Part shown: one piece after another, positions 8,517 to 16,863 of the stretch
Numbering within the stretch: the stretch's first letter is position 1
Layout of the letters: the number at the start of each line of letters is the position of its first letter
Assembly: GCF_030817055.1 (NCBI RefSeq)
Contig: NZ_JAUSYV010000001.1
Coordinates: 3,186,001 to 3,250,000, forward strand
DNA: 64,000 nucleotides
Direction of reading: 5' to 3'
From: Bacillus sp. V2I10
GTDB lineage: Bacteria > Bacillota > Bacilli > Bacillales > Bacillaceae
The notes under the pieces: model-generated
Database searches by the model: none
Seen by the model: the letters and a program-made list of their open reading frames with translations, nothing else
What the model was told of the DNA's origin: nothing
Program-made: the position numbers and the translations under genes

Positions 8517-9880
8517 TTGGAGAAAGTAATAGTTATCGGAGGAAGCATCGCTGGGAAACTAGCTGCTAAAGCCCTATCACATACTTTTCGACAAGTAATC
8601 ATCTTGGAAGCAGGTGAAAGATGGAGGGAAAAAGCCCCTTGCAAGAGAGTGCCACAAAGCTATCATCCTCATGTTTTATTAAAAGGAGGAGAAGAAGCAA
8701 TTGTGAAATTGTTTCCACACTTCTTTGATCAATTAATAGAGGACGGGAGTATTGTAAATAACTTTACAAGAGATTTGAAGTGGCATCATTTTGGTTTCTG
8801 GAAAAAACGATTTCTAGGAGAATTAGAAATGGTTCAACAAAGCCGCCCTATGTTAGAGTGGCATTTACAACACCGTATTGATCAAATTCCCAATATTGCA
8901 ACCGAGTACGAAACAAAGGCCGAGCAACTATTATTAGATCATCAACATAATAAAATATCTGGAGTACGGGTGCGCTCCCTTAAGACAGGAAGAGAAAAAG
9001 AACTTCTTGCAAATATGGTTGTTGATGCTAGCGGATTTGGTTCAAAGAGTGTAGATTGGCTAAAATCATTTGGTATAGAGGTTAAGGAAGAAAAGGTGTG
9101 GATTCAACTTTTTTATGCCACCAAACTCTTTCGTCTGAAAAATCAGGACCGTCCAGACTGGTGTAATCTTCTGATTTCTCCCAGTTTCCCTGAAAACCCT
9201 TACGGTGCATTTATTCAAACGATTGAAGAGAATCGTTTTTCTGTTACCTTTAGTGGTTATGCCAATGAAAGTGCGCCAAGAACAAATGAGGAATTTTTCT
9301 CTTATGCACAAAAGTTACCCGTCCCTAATGTGGTTCAATTTCTAGAACAAGTGGAGCCAATTTCAGAAATAAAAATACATACGATTCCTTATCAGGTGCG
9401 TCGACGTTTTGACCTTGCAGAGTCCCGGAGGGTTTCCTAGTTGTTGGAGACGCTCACTGTCGCTTTGACCCGGTATTTGGACAAGGGATATCTGTCGCTG
9501 CTATGGAAGCCTTAGAGTTAAAAAGTTATTTTAAAAATTTTGCGTATCCTGATAAAAAGTTCACCAAAACACTTCACAAGAGATTTTCTAATTTGATTGC
9601 AACTCCATGGGAGATGGCAATTACAGAGGCATTTCGCCACCCCGATATTAATGGAGACAAACCTCTCATACAGCCGATTAAACAATGGTATAGTAAAAAA
9701 GTATATCAGCTTTCGGCTTTTGATCCGGAAGTTTATCTTAGATTAGTTAGAGTAATGAATTTGATGCGGCCTCCCTTGCACCTTTTCCACCCTAAAGTAG
9801 GGTTTGCTATATTAACCAATCAGAAGAAAAAGAGTAAGAAACAAACAAATGTTAAGAAGTCGACATCCTATAAAAGCTAA
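8517..9880 (+). pseudogene. FAD-dependent monooxygenase (UbiH/geranylgeranyl-reductase-like), frameshifted
   Basis: The N-terminal part has the FAD dinucleotide fold (KVIVIGGSIAGKLAAKALS, acidic ILEAG at strand 2) and an internal ANMVVDASGFGSKS. The conserved C-terminal FAD motif FLVVGDAHCRFDPVFGQGIS lies in another frame. The two frames join near 9415-9425, where about one base is missing or extra (RRRFDLAE | PEGFLVV). Together they would give about 450 residues, full length for the family. TTG at 8517 is the likely start, with GGGGAAG upstream; in-frame codons before it do not match the fold. Either a recent inactivation or a sequencing error. If repaired, it would hydroxylate or reduce an unknown hydrophobic substrate. 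Confidence 0.8.
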
Positions 9881-9917
9881 TCTACGAATGTTGGGATCTC
9901 TTTTAATCATTAAATAC

Positions 9918-9957
9918 AATCAATCGGGCGCTTTTTCTTTAAAAAGAGCGTCTCTTT
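9918..9957 (-). repeat. Dispersed repeat copy, inverted orientation
   Basis: CAATCAATCGGGCGC (plus strand) is the reverse complement of the GCGCCCGATTG tail, with AAAAAGAGCG following. It lies between a decayed oxidoreductase gene and a short inverted-repeat element. Confidence 0.65.
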
Positions 9958-9958
9958 G

Positions 9959-10043
9959 GGTTCTGGCGCAAAAAAACGTTCGCTAGCAACTTAAAGGAAA
10001 CTGGTTCTCTATGTTTCTAGGAATAGATTTTTGCACCAGAACC
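9959..10043. mobile_element. MITE-like 85-bp element with IS6-type terminal inverted repeats
   Basis: GGTTCTGGCGCAAAAA at the left and TTTTTGCACCAGAACC at the right are 16-bp near-perfect inverted repeats, like the GGTTCTG-TGCAAA ends of IS6/IS257-type elements. The interior is 50-odd bp without coding potential. No target duplication is obvious, so it may be an old non-autonomous copy or a solo remnant. Confidence 0.6.
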
Positions 10044-10046
10044 TAA

Positions 10047-10257
10047 TTACTGATCTTTTGAAATATTATTAGTTCTTTTCCTATTTACTATGATAATGAT
10101 GGCAATGACAAAAGCAATTACACTATATATCCAGGTAACGCCTCCAATAATGGGCAAGGGTATTAGGAGAATATTTTTTTTCGTCTTTCTAATTGTTAAG
10201 AAAATGAGCATAAAGGATAGCAAAAGAAAAATTTCCGAAGCTTAACAGCTTGCTCAT
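10047..10257 (-). pseudogene. Small two-helix membrane protein, frameshifted
   Basis: An ATG (10257-10255) with an excellent GGAGGG ribosome-binding site opens MSKLLS, then the frame must shift near codon 6 to continue as FLLLSFMLIFLTIRKTKKNI, LPIIGGVTWIYSVIAFVIAI and a basic tail RKRTNNISKDQ. Intact it would be about 69 residues with two membrane helices. The good translation start and coherent hydrophobic pattern argue for a real gene broken by one indel. Family unknown. Confidence 0.5.
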
Positions 10258-10658
10258 AATAAATTCCCTCCTTTTTAATTGTTTATAATCTGGAATTCAT
10301 AGTAATATATTCAATAATATCTATCCAATGAAAATTTTTATTTCGGTCCTAAATATGCCCCTTTCTACTTCAAAACTCCCTTAGTCTTGAATTCAGTATA
10401 ACTCAACATCTTCCATAAATCCCATAATATATTTCCATTTAAACCCAATTAATCAGTGATACTGATGTAAAAGTACACTTTTTCAAACGCCAGTATAACC
10501 TTAAAGATCCTTATGCTATGCTTGTTGACTTGAGCACTCGATAGTTGAGAAAAGGAAAAGTAGTATTGAACTTTGCATATATATACACTTGCTATTTCTT
10601 TTTATCTATATTATATTAGTAATTGATCAATCACTAAATAATAAAGGATGTAAATTCA
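10258..10658. other. Promoter region of the TetR gene
   Basis: About 400 bp with no coding signal. Its right end holds the TetR-type operator described separately. The remainder is AT-rich. Confidence 0.4.
10622..10637 (+). promoter_or_regulatory. TetR-type operator, copy 1
   Basis: ATTGATCAATCACTAA lies about 20 bp before the TetR start and is nearly identical to a site before the downstream dehydrogenase gene (11216-11231). TGATNAATCA is a partial palindrome. Confidence 0.65.
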
Positions 10659-11186
10659 TTGTCAAAAAAAAGGCAAAATACAGTTAACAGGCGAGAAGAA
10701 ATTATTTCAGCAGCTATTGAAGTTTTTGCACAAGAAGGTTATTATCGGGCAACTACAATGAAAATTGCAGAAAAGGCTAAAATTTCTCAACCATATATTT
10801 TTCGTTTTTTTTCCTCAAAAGAGCTTATACTTGAGGAGGCATTAAAGGTTTCTTGGTCAAGAATTAATGATTCCTTTTTACAAGTTATTCGATCAGCTAA
10901 AGTCGAAAATCTTGAAAAGGAACTTATTGCAGCTTATACAGAGATTATGAACCATAATGAAAATGAAATTTTATTACAAATGCAGGCACAAACAATAAGG
11001 GAAGAAAACATTATAAAGGTTATGCAAGAAGAGTTTATGAAGATTCAATCTACTGTACTGAATGCTTTTAAAACTTCTGGCATGGAGAATCCCTCTGAAA
11101 AAACATTATTATTTTTAGCAAGAGGCATGTTATGCAATATTTCTTTATCTCTGCAACTTCCAGAACTAATGAAAATAGACGATTAA
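10659..11186 (+). CDS. TetR/AcrR-family repressor
   Basis: 175 residues, somewhat short for the family. The N-terminal helix-turn-helix is classical: REEIISAAIEVFAQEGYYRA, TTMKIAEKAKISQPYIFRFF, SSKELILEEAL. The C-terminal ligand domain is helical. It starts with TTG, AAGGATG upstream. The same 16-bp operator precedes this gene and the next, so it probably represses itself and the NAD(P)-binding oxidoreductase in response to an unknown ligand. A hairpin that includes the stop codon follows. Confidence 0.9.
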   Translation: MSKKRQNTVNRREEIISAAIEVFAQEGYYRATTMKIAEKAKISQPYIFRFFSSKELILEEALKVSWSRINDSFLQVIRSAKVENLEKELIAAYTEIMNHNENEILLQMQAQTIREENIIKVMQEEFMKIQSTVLNAFKTSGMENPSEKTLLFLARGMLCNISLSLQLPELMKIDD

Positions 11187-11200
11187 GAATCGTCTATTTT
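11172..11200 (+). terminator. Hairpin terminator overlapping the TetR stop codon
   Basis: AAAATAGACGAT pairs with ATCGTCTATTTT around TAAGA. The stop codon TAA forms part of the loop. It separates the TetR gene from the downstream operator and promoter. Confidence 0.7.
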
Positions 11201-11215
11201 AAAAAATTATTTGTT

Positions 11216-11231
11216 ATTGATTAATCACTAA
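11216..11231 (+). promoter_or_regulatory. TetR-type operator, copy 2
   Basis: ATTGATTAATCACTAA, 15 of 16 bases as at 10622-10637, about 22 bp before the dehydrogenase start. Two matching sites flanking one regulator gene support co-regulation. Confidence 0.65.
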
Positions 11232-11253
11232 CTAAAATAAGGGAGGAATTTAC

Positions 11254-12201
11254 ATGAAGAAAGTCATAGTCCTAGGTGCAACTGGTGGAACTGGGATGGC
11301 TATTGTAGAAGAATTAATAAAAAGAGAGATTCAAACAATAGCCTTTGGACGTTCCATAACTAAACTTAATCAGTTAAAACAAAAACTCGGTAATTCTGAG
11401 TTATTATCCCTGCAAGAAGGAAATGCATTTGACTATATGAGTATTTATGAAGCATCAAAAGAAGTTGATGTTATTTTTCAATGTGTATCTGTTCCTTATC
11501 ATGAAATGGAAACGTCACAACTAACTTTAGGTAGAGCTGTAATGACTGCAGCAAATAAATTAGGAAAAAAAATTGTGTTTGTAGATGGGATTTATCCTTA
11601 TGGTAAAGCAACAAAAAAGTTTGTAGATGAAGAGCATTCAAAAAAACCTCATACAAAAAAAGGGAAAATAAAACTTGAATTAGAAAAGCTTATTTTTAGC
11701 GATCAGTGGAACGGGGCAAATCCAGTAATTGTAAGATTGCCAGATTATTATGGCCCCTCTGCTAATATTAACTCTTATTTAGGCATGACCATCTTAAATA
11801 TTTCAAAAGGAAAATTATCCTCATATATAGGCTCTTTAAATATGCATAGAGAATATATTTATTTGCCCGATGCAGCAAAAATGATTATTGAACTTGCTGA
11901 AAACCAAAAGGCATATGGACAAAATTGGAACATACCTGGAAATAAAATAACAGGTAGAAAGCTTGTCCAACTTGCACAAACTTCCGCTGCACAAAAAAAA
12001 CCAGTGATTCCTCTCAAAAAGACAACCATCAAAATAATTGGATGGTTTAGTCCTGTCATGCGTGAAATGGTAGAAATGTCTTATTTAACTGAAACACCTG
12101 TTTTTCTTGACGGAAGTAAATATGAACAGCATATTGGCCCTATTATTCAAACACCCTTTGAAATAGGTATACACCATACTATCCAGGCATTAAAGAAATA
12201 A
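11254..12201 (+). CDS. NAD(P)-binding epimerase/dehydrogenase (extended SDR, NmrA-like)
   Basis: 315 residues. The Rossmann motif VIVLGATGGTGMAI (GXXGXXG) opens the protein, and strand 2 ends in FGRS rather than an acidic residue, which favours NADP. VFVDGIYPYGKA and RLPDYYGPSAN lie where extended SDRs place the active-site strand and Tyr. GGGAGG precedes the ATG. It is the probable target of the adjacent TetR regulator. Substrate unknown. Confidence 0.85.
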   Translation: MKKVIVLGATGGTGMAIVEELIKREIQTIAFGRSITKLNQLKQKLGNSELLSLQEGNAFDYMSIYEASKEVDVIFQCVSVPYHEMETSQLTLGRAVMTAANKLGKKIVFVDGIYPYGKATKKFVDEEHSKKPHTKKGKIKLELEKLIFSDQWNGANPVIVRLPDYYGPSANINSYLGMTILNISKGKLSSYIGSLNMHREYIYLPDAAKMIIELAENQKAYGQNWNIPGNKITGRKLVQLAQTSAAQKKPVIPLKKTTIKIIGWFSPVMREMVEMSYLTETPVFLDGSKYEQHIGPIIQTPFEIGIHHTIQALKK

Positions 12202-12445
12202 TTTATAAATGGTACTGGTATACTTACTGCTCTACCACTACTTTGGTCACAGAAGAGTCAAAAAGAAATTGAATGAAAGACCCAATAGCAAATGATCCTA
12301 GTGTGAGGGAGTTTAAAGCAACCGTAGACCCTTTCTGCGTTGCATTATTTGTTAAATCATGATTATTTCAATTGAGCTCATCTAGAACCCTCCCTTTTAA
12401 ATTTTCATTACTTAGCTTTAATAAAAGCTAAATCTTCGAAGAAAG

Positions 12446-12478
12446 AAGGAGACTGATATTTTCTTTATCAGCCTCCTT
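12446..12478. terminator. Bidirectional terminator
   Basis: AAGGAGACTGATA (12446-12458) pairs with TATCAGCCTCCTT (12466-12478), one mismatch, flanked by A- and T-rich tracts. It serves the minus-strand DJ-1-family gene and possibly the plus-strand dehydrogenase. Confidence 0.7.
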
Positions 12479-12483
12479 AACTC

Positions 12484-13090
12484 TTAACTTAATTTTTCAA
12501 TCACTGCTTCGGTTACAGATAACGTGGACTGAGGGTTTTGTCCTGTAATCAGGTTACCGTCGACTTCATAATAGGTTGACCAGTTTGGAGCAGCCACAAA
12601 AATGGCTCCTAAATCACGAATTTTGCTTTCCAATAAAAATGGTAAATGCTCACCTAAACCTGTATCTGCCTCTTCTCTATCTGTAAACGTATTAACACGT
12701 TTACCAGCTACAAGTGGCTGACCATTCGATAATGTTGCACCCACCCAGCCAGCAGGACCATGACAAACAGCAGCAACAATCTTATCCCCTTCATAGAAAT
12801 CACGTAATAATTCCTGAAGTTTTTGGTTATCTGGGAGATCAAACATCGTTCCATGACCACCAGGCAAGAAAATAGCGTCGAAATCTTCGTCTGATACTTC
12901 ATCAAGTTTCAGCGTGGCTTGCAAATATTTTTGTATCTAAGATCTCTTTCGGGGTATTTTCATCTACACTGCCGGGATCAACTATACTTCTTCCACCAAG
13001 AGGACTTGCTACTATAATATTGTATCCTTTCTTGGTGAATTCAATATATGCTTCAGCAAACTCAGATAACCAAATACCTGTTACACGGAA
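12484..13090 (-). pseudogene. DJ-1/PfpI-family (type 1 glutamine amidotransferase-like) protein, frameshifted and 5'-truncated
   Basis: The 3' part encodes FDAIFLPGGHGTMFDLPDN, KIVAAVCHGPAGWV with the nucleophilic-elbow Cys, and FVAAPNWSTYYEVDGNLITG, all features of the Hsp31/YraA-like DJ-1 family. The 5' part, RVTGIWLSEFAEAYIEFTKK and GGRSIVDPGSVDENTPKEIL, is in another frame; the shift is near 12915. Upstream of RVTG the sequence changes abruptly into a block shared with 47.25 kb, so the first residues are gone. Such proteins are glyoxalase III or chaperone-like; this copy cannot make an intact one. Confidence 0.8.
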
Positions 13091-13129
13091 GTAACAACTT
13101 TATCTATAGATGAGAACGATCCTAGTTAA
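13082..13129 (+). pseudogene. 3'-terminal gene relic, duplicated at 47.3 kb
   Basis: Reads YTEVTTLSIDENDPS and stop, then a terminator hairpin. The minus strand at 47255-47300 reads YTEITTLSLDENDPG, stop and the same kind of hairpin, so both are tails of one gene family. Here only 15 codons remain. Confidence 0.55.
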
Positions 13130-13131
13130 AT

Positions 13132-13162
13132 AAAAACACCGTAAGTATCTCACGGTGTTTTT
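13132..13162. terminator. Terminator hairpin AAAAACACCGT...ACGGTGTTTTT type
   Basis: AAAAACACCGTAAG and the complementary CACGGTGTTTTT form a strong stem with A- and T-runs on the two sides. It ends the 3' gene relic and is close to the hairpin at 47224-47254. Confidence 0.75.
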
Positions 13163-13270
13163 ATTAAGCTTTTAAGTCATGATAATCAATTGGAAAAAGT
13201 CTTAAAGCATCGTAGTGATCTAGTTTCACCAAAGCACTTTGATGAGTCACATTGTCACTTCGTTTGAAGA

Positions 13271-14152
13271 TTATAGAAACCATTCACCTTGGGCAATTTT
13301 CACTACTCTGCCTCCTACATAAACGTTGATTTTTCCATTATCATCACTTGCCTTTAAAAACAACAAAGAAGGTCTTTTGATTTCATATCCTTGTTCTACA
13401 CGAATGTTTATTTCACTTTTTTCGAAATATCGGTATTTAACCAAGTAAGAAGCTAAACAACCATTAGAACTTCCAGTAGCTGCATCTTCGGGAATACCAT
13501 AATAATCTGCAAAGTCTCGAACATTTAAATCATTTGCCGAATTATACGCTTCTGGAGAAAAAACCATAATTGCTTTTGCATCAGTATATTCAATTAACTC
13601 AAAGTATTTTTCTTTATTTATCTTTACTTTTTTAATGGCTTCTAAAGATTTTAATGGTACAACAATCACTGAAAGTCCAGTTGAAACCTCTTGGATAGGA
13701 AACCTTTCATCTATGTATTCCTTATCTATATTTAAAACATTTGAAACCTTATTCGAATCTAAGATACTACCAAATGTGGGTTCATTTTGTTTCATCCATA
13801 GAATTTCTTCTTGATTATCGAACGAAACTGGAATTTTTCCAGCTTTAAATTTTAAAATAAGTTTATCCAAGGGTCCCTCTAATACTTCGTTTTGAATGAT
13901 ATATGCAGTTCCTAAAGTAGGATGTCCAGCAAAAGGAACCTCTTCATTAGGTGTAAAGATACGAACGTCATAACCATTGTCATTCTTTGCATCAGATAAT
14001 ATAAAAGTAGTCTCAGAAAAATTAATTTCTTTGGCTATTTGTTGCATCTCACTATCAGAAATATTTCCAGCATTTTTAAAAACAGCAAGTTGATTTCCTG
14101 TATATTTCCCTTGCGAAAAAACATCAACAATAGAATAGCTAATTTTCCCCAT
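13271..14152 (-). CDS. PhzF-family isomerase/epimerase-like protein
   Basis: 293 residues, the normal PhzF length with two diaminopimelate-epimerase-like halves. Family signatures are VDVFSQGKYTGNQLAVF at the N-terminus, INFSETTFIL containing the catalytic Glu, the PFAGHPTLGTAYI loop, and DAATGSSNGCLASYLV with the phosphate/carboxylate-binding loop. PhzF isomerises trans-2,3-dihydro-3-hydroxyanthranilate in phenazine producers. No phenazine genes are nearby, so here it is one of the many PhzF-like proteins of unknown substrate. AGGGAG supports the ATG. Confidence 0.92.
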   Translation of the reverse strand: MGKISYSIVDVFSQGKYTGNQLAVFKNAGNISDSEMQQIAKEINFSETTFILSDAKNDNGYDVRIFTPNEEVPFAGHPTLGTAYIIQNEVLEGPLDKLILKFKAGKIPVSFDNQEEILWMKQNEPTFGSILDSNKVSNVLNIDKEYIDERFPIQEVSTGLSVIVVPLKSLEAIKKVKINKEKYFELIEYTDAKAIMVFSPEAYNSANDLNVRDFADYYGIPEDAATGSSNGCLASYLVKYRYFEKSEINIRVEQGYEIKRPSLLFLKASDDNGKINVYVGGRVVKIAQGEWFL

Positions 14153-14233
14153 AAGTGACTCCCTATTTATTTTGGTGATATTTTAAGTAATATACCATTT
14201 ATTTCATTATAAGTTAAGAAAAAACAAGACAAT

Positions 14234-14304
14234 ATTCTTCAACAAACTGGCCCAAATGCAAGGCGACTTCTTATTAAAGAATGGCGCCCGATTGTGGAAG
14301 AAAG
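14234..14304 (+). repeat. Dispersed repeat, composite copy
   Basis: CTTCAACAAACTGGCCC half followed by GCGACTTCTTATTAAAGAAT hairpin and GGCGCCCGATTGTGGAAG tail. The left CAACAA and right ATTGTGG are roughly inverted. Confidence 0.7.
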
Positions 14305-14472
14305 CTTTAGTGCCTGCTTGGCACTTATAGCTACCGTTGTTTAACAAGACAGCTTATAAAGCCTATCTAATACACTCTAATAACGTGAAACACCTCTTCT
14401 ATCGTGAAGAGAAGGGAGGAAAATGACCATACCTATTGATAGCTTTCTTATTGTTATGCCATCTTGTCAAAT

Positions 14473-14943
14473 TCAGTTTTTTACACTCGTATATTCAATT
14501 ATTCGCTTCATTGCTTGAATCTGTCCCATATGAGCTGCTTCATGCATTAGTGTTAAACCCGCCAGCTCTCCAAAGGTTTGACATCCCATGAATGGCGTCT
14601 CCAGGGTGTGGTTTAGCTGTTCAGCTGAAATTTCCTGAAGGCGAACCAATTGATCTTTTAGCTGTACCATAAGTTCATCCATAGTAGGTACATTCCCCGT
14701 CCAATCAGCTGGTTTCGTACCGTTCCCGAACAATTCCATATAGTTTGCAGGAAGATGGGTTGTTGCATGAGGAAAACCAAACATAGTTTGTTCAGTAACT
14801 GTCAAAACATGACCAGTATGCCAATGAATTGTGTTATTGAAACCTTCTGGCTGCACATCAGTTTGATCCTTGGAAACAGACCCTACGATCTTGATGAAGT
14901 ACTCACTTGTCATTTCAAATTGTTTAAAAACAAGTTTGTTCAT
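14473..14943 (-). CDS. DinB-family protein
   Basis: 156 residues forming a four-helix DinB/YfiT-type bundle. The metal-binding histidines are visible in NTIHWHTGHVL and in LMHEAAHMGQIQAMKR. Family members are DNA-damage-inducible or act as metal-dependent thiol (e.g. bacillithiol) S-transferases; the precise reaction here is unknown. The start at 14943 (MNKLVFKQFE) is chosen because AGGGGAG sits 7 nt before it. The longer form starting at 14973 lacks a site. Confidence 0.88.
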   Translation of the reverse strand: MNKLVFKQFEMTSEYFIKIVGSVSKDQTDVQPEGFNNTIHWHTGHVLTVTEQTMFGFPHATTHLPANYMELFGNGTKPADWTGNVPTMDELMVQLKDQLVRLQEISAEQLNHTLETPFMGCQTFGELAGLTLMHEAAHMGQIQAMKRIIEYTSVKN

Positions 14944-15121
14944 CTCTTTCTCCCCTTTCACTGATACAATCACCCATATTATACCATTAATAAAGAGCGA
15001 AGAATATAATTAAGGCACCCCTGGCTGTCCAGAATATTAGTACCTAGTTAATAATTTAACCGTTTTAGCCGTTTATACAGGATTCTTTACATCGTTGATA
15101 CATCAAAGTTTTCTGCTTGAG

Positions 15122-15183
15122 CTTCGATTCACTTACTAATATTTCATTCTCTTATTCAAGAATATGGCCCGATTGTTGATCAG
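15122..15183 (+). repeat. Dispersed repeat, long-leader form
   Basis: The leader TTCGATTCACTTACTAATA and TCTCTTATTCAAGAATATGG precede GCCCGATTGTTGAT. The same ~60-bp form recurs at 26459 and 46908. It forms the left edge of a deleted IS110-related segment. Confidence 0.75.
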
Positions 15184-15263
15184 AACTCTTGAAACCACTC
15201 TTCAACTAAACTCCCTCTATAAAGAAAGGAATAACTCTGGATTATTAGCTTTTCTTAAGATTT
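15163..15263. repeat. ~100-bp flank block shared with 36771-36871
   Basis: GGCCCGATTGTTGATCAG followed by ACCACTCTTCAA and AAAGAAAGGAATAACTC matches the block left of the intact IS110 element almost base for base. A shorter version is at 40262-40322. Confidence 0.8.
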
Positions 15264-15579
15264 CATCCAAATGTTTTATCCAGCCTAAAAAAAAATCAAA
15301 ATGTGATTTAGTATTTTCAAAATGACAAGGTGCACCAAACTCTTGGCCTCTAAGTCTTGAGCACGAGCTACATGCTTGTATTTCGCAATTTCTACACCTA
15401 TAATCAGTGTTTCAGAAGTAATTTGAGCAATCTTTTCATGTTGGTTATAATTCATATTAAAGGCCTCCTGGTATTTATGTTTTGTCCTTTTCGCTGGCCA
15501 GCTTCAGGTCACTCATATCATACCAAGAGGTTATTTTTTTGTTCAAACACCATTTTTCTTCATTACAGGAATGCTGCCC
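15264..15579 (-). mobile_element. IS110-family element remnant (5' end only)
   Basis: The minus strand carries the transposase N-terminus region (about codons 1-65, degenerate) plus the complete ~120-bp upstream non-coding end. It is near-identical to 38320-38643, including GCTGGCCAGC and the end ATGCTGCCC. Most of the transposase and the other end are deleted. The right boundary coincides with a dispersed-repeat tail, GCCCGATTGCTTAA. Confidence 0.85.
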
Positions 15580-15611
15580 GATTGCTTAATACCAATTATT
15601 TCAGATGATTA

Positions 15612-15680
15612 ACACAATCTTTTATTCCAGTAAAAAGGGCACTTACCTTATAACAGATAAGCACCCGAAAATGGAATAAA
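15612..15680 (+). repeat. Dispersed repeat copy
   Basis: CACAATCTTTTATTCCAGTA, then GGGCACTTACCTTATAACAG, ATAAGCACCCG. Nearly the same form occurs at 16766-16831, flanking the nucleotidyltransferase gene on both sides. Confidence 0.65.
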
Positions 15681-15790
15681 CTATGAAGCTTCTAATAGAT
15701 GGCTATTAACTCAACCGATTCTCGGTTTTAACAGCCAGGATGTTATCTTTGTATTGATTATTTATGGACTGGAACTTCAGCAGGAAAAGG

Positions 15791-16591
15791 TTATAAGTTA
15801 TTACTTTTTACCAAATCATCTAAATTGTCAACCAGATCATTTATGTCACTTAATAGTGTTATGGTATTGTTGCTAAGAATCATGATTATGTTTTCTTCCA
15901 TCTTGTCTGGGAGATATTTGCATGTTTTTTGTGCGATCTTAATTAACTTCTTTTCTCCAGGATGTGGCAACTCGTTAATCGCAAATATAATATCGAAGTA
16001 ACTTGCAAGTAACGCAGCAACCCTATGATTGACACTTATGTAGTCTTTTCTTTTTAGTGCTTTTTCGATTTGGAAATAGTAGGATGTAACACTGTCTCGT
16101 AATAAAGGGTAATTTTTGTTAAGGATATTTTTTTTTAATTCTTTTGGAAAGGCTACGTTAATTTTATCCTGTAGCTTCTTTAATTGACCATTTTGATCAT
16201 ATAATATTTTGGAATTTAAATAATTGCTCCAAAAGCATGTAGTGTAACCGACCTGAGCCTGGAAATTCACTACCGTTTTCATAAGTTCGTTTTCAATCCA
16301 AGCATAATTTCTATATATAATTTCTATGCCAATATTTGGTTCATTTAGCGTTCCATCATCTTCTGTTTCCCAATACTGGTTATTAATCTCCATATAATCC
16401 GAAAACGGTTCTAACAATTTTTTGCGAGTGCTGGTAGGGATTTCTTGATCACTATAAATATACAAATCTATATCAGAATGTTCATCTTGGGTATTTGTTG
16501 AAAGAGAGCCAGAGAGTACAACACCTTCCACTTCTTCTAACTGAGAGAAAACAGACGAAATCTTCATAATCATGTCATTAATAGTATTCAT
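15791..16591 (-). CDS. Nucleotidyltransferase-fold protein with DUF4037-like C-terminus
   Basis: 266 residues. VVLSGSLSTNTQDEHSDIDL is the GS-X-DXD core of the Pol-beta nucleotidyltransferase fold, and EIIYRN supplies a further acidic residue where the third metal ligand usually sits. The remaining ~170 residues are helical. Such proteins include lincosamide and aminoglycoside nucleotidyltransferases and many uncharacterised ones, so antibiotic modification is possible but unproven. GGGAAG precedes the ATG. It stands alone between two near-identical dispersed repeats. Confidence 0.8.
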   Translation of the reverse strand: MNTINDMIMKISSVFSQLEEVEGVVLSGSLSTNTQDEHSDIDLYIYSDQEIPTSTRKKLLEPFSDYMEINNQYWETEDDGTLNEPNIGIEIIYRNYAWIENELMKTVVNFQAQVGYTTCFWSNYLNSKILYDQNGQLKKLQDKINVAFPKELKKNILNKNYPLLRDSVTSYYFQIEKALKRKDYISVNHRVAALLASYFDIIFAINELPHPGEKKLIKIAQKTCKYLPDKMEENIIMILSNNTITLLSDINDLVDNLDDLVKSNNL

Positions 16592-16765
16592 TTTGGATTT
16601 CTTCCCATCTATTTTTTTTATTTTTCGTATTGCTCCAATTATAGGGTATTTATGGGATGTAAACCATTTTTATTTTGGTAAATTGCTACTCTTAAAACAA
16701 AATAAGGAGATTAAAAATTGCATAACCCTTATTCAAGAATCCTCCCTCAAAATTAGGTGGTTAAC

Positions 16766-16831
16766 TCAATCTTTTATTCCATTAAAAAGGACACTTACCT
16801 TATTACAGATAAGCGCCAGATTGCTGAAGAC
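16766..16831 (+). repeat. Dispersed repeat copy
   Basis: CAATCTTTTATTCCATTA, CTTACCttattacaGATAAG hairpin, GCGCCAGATTGCTGAAG tail. Twin of the copy at 15612-15680. Confidence 0.75.
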
Positions 16832-16863
16832 AGTTTTCTTCATAGGTATTAAATTAACACTTA

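Noticed and set aside
12202..12340. Possible membrane-protein tail LTALPLLWSQKSQKEIE
   Set aside because: Too short and without a start; cannot be separated from chance.
15357..15608. 83-codon plus-strand frame in the IS110 relic
   Set aside because: It is the antisense of the transposase start and upstream region; the same shadow exists at 38475-38702.
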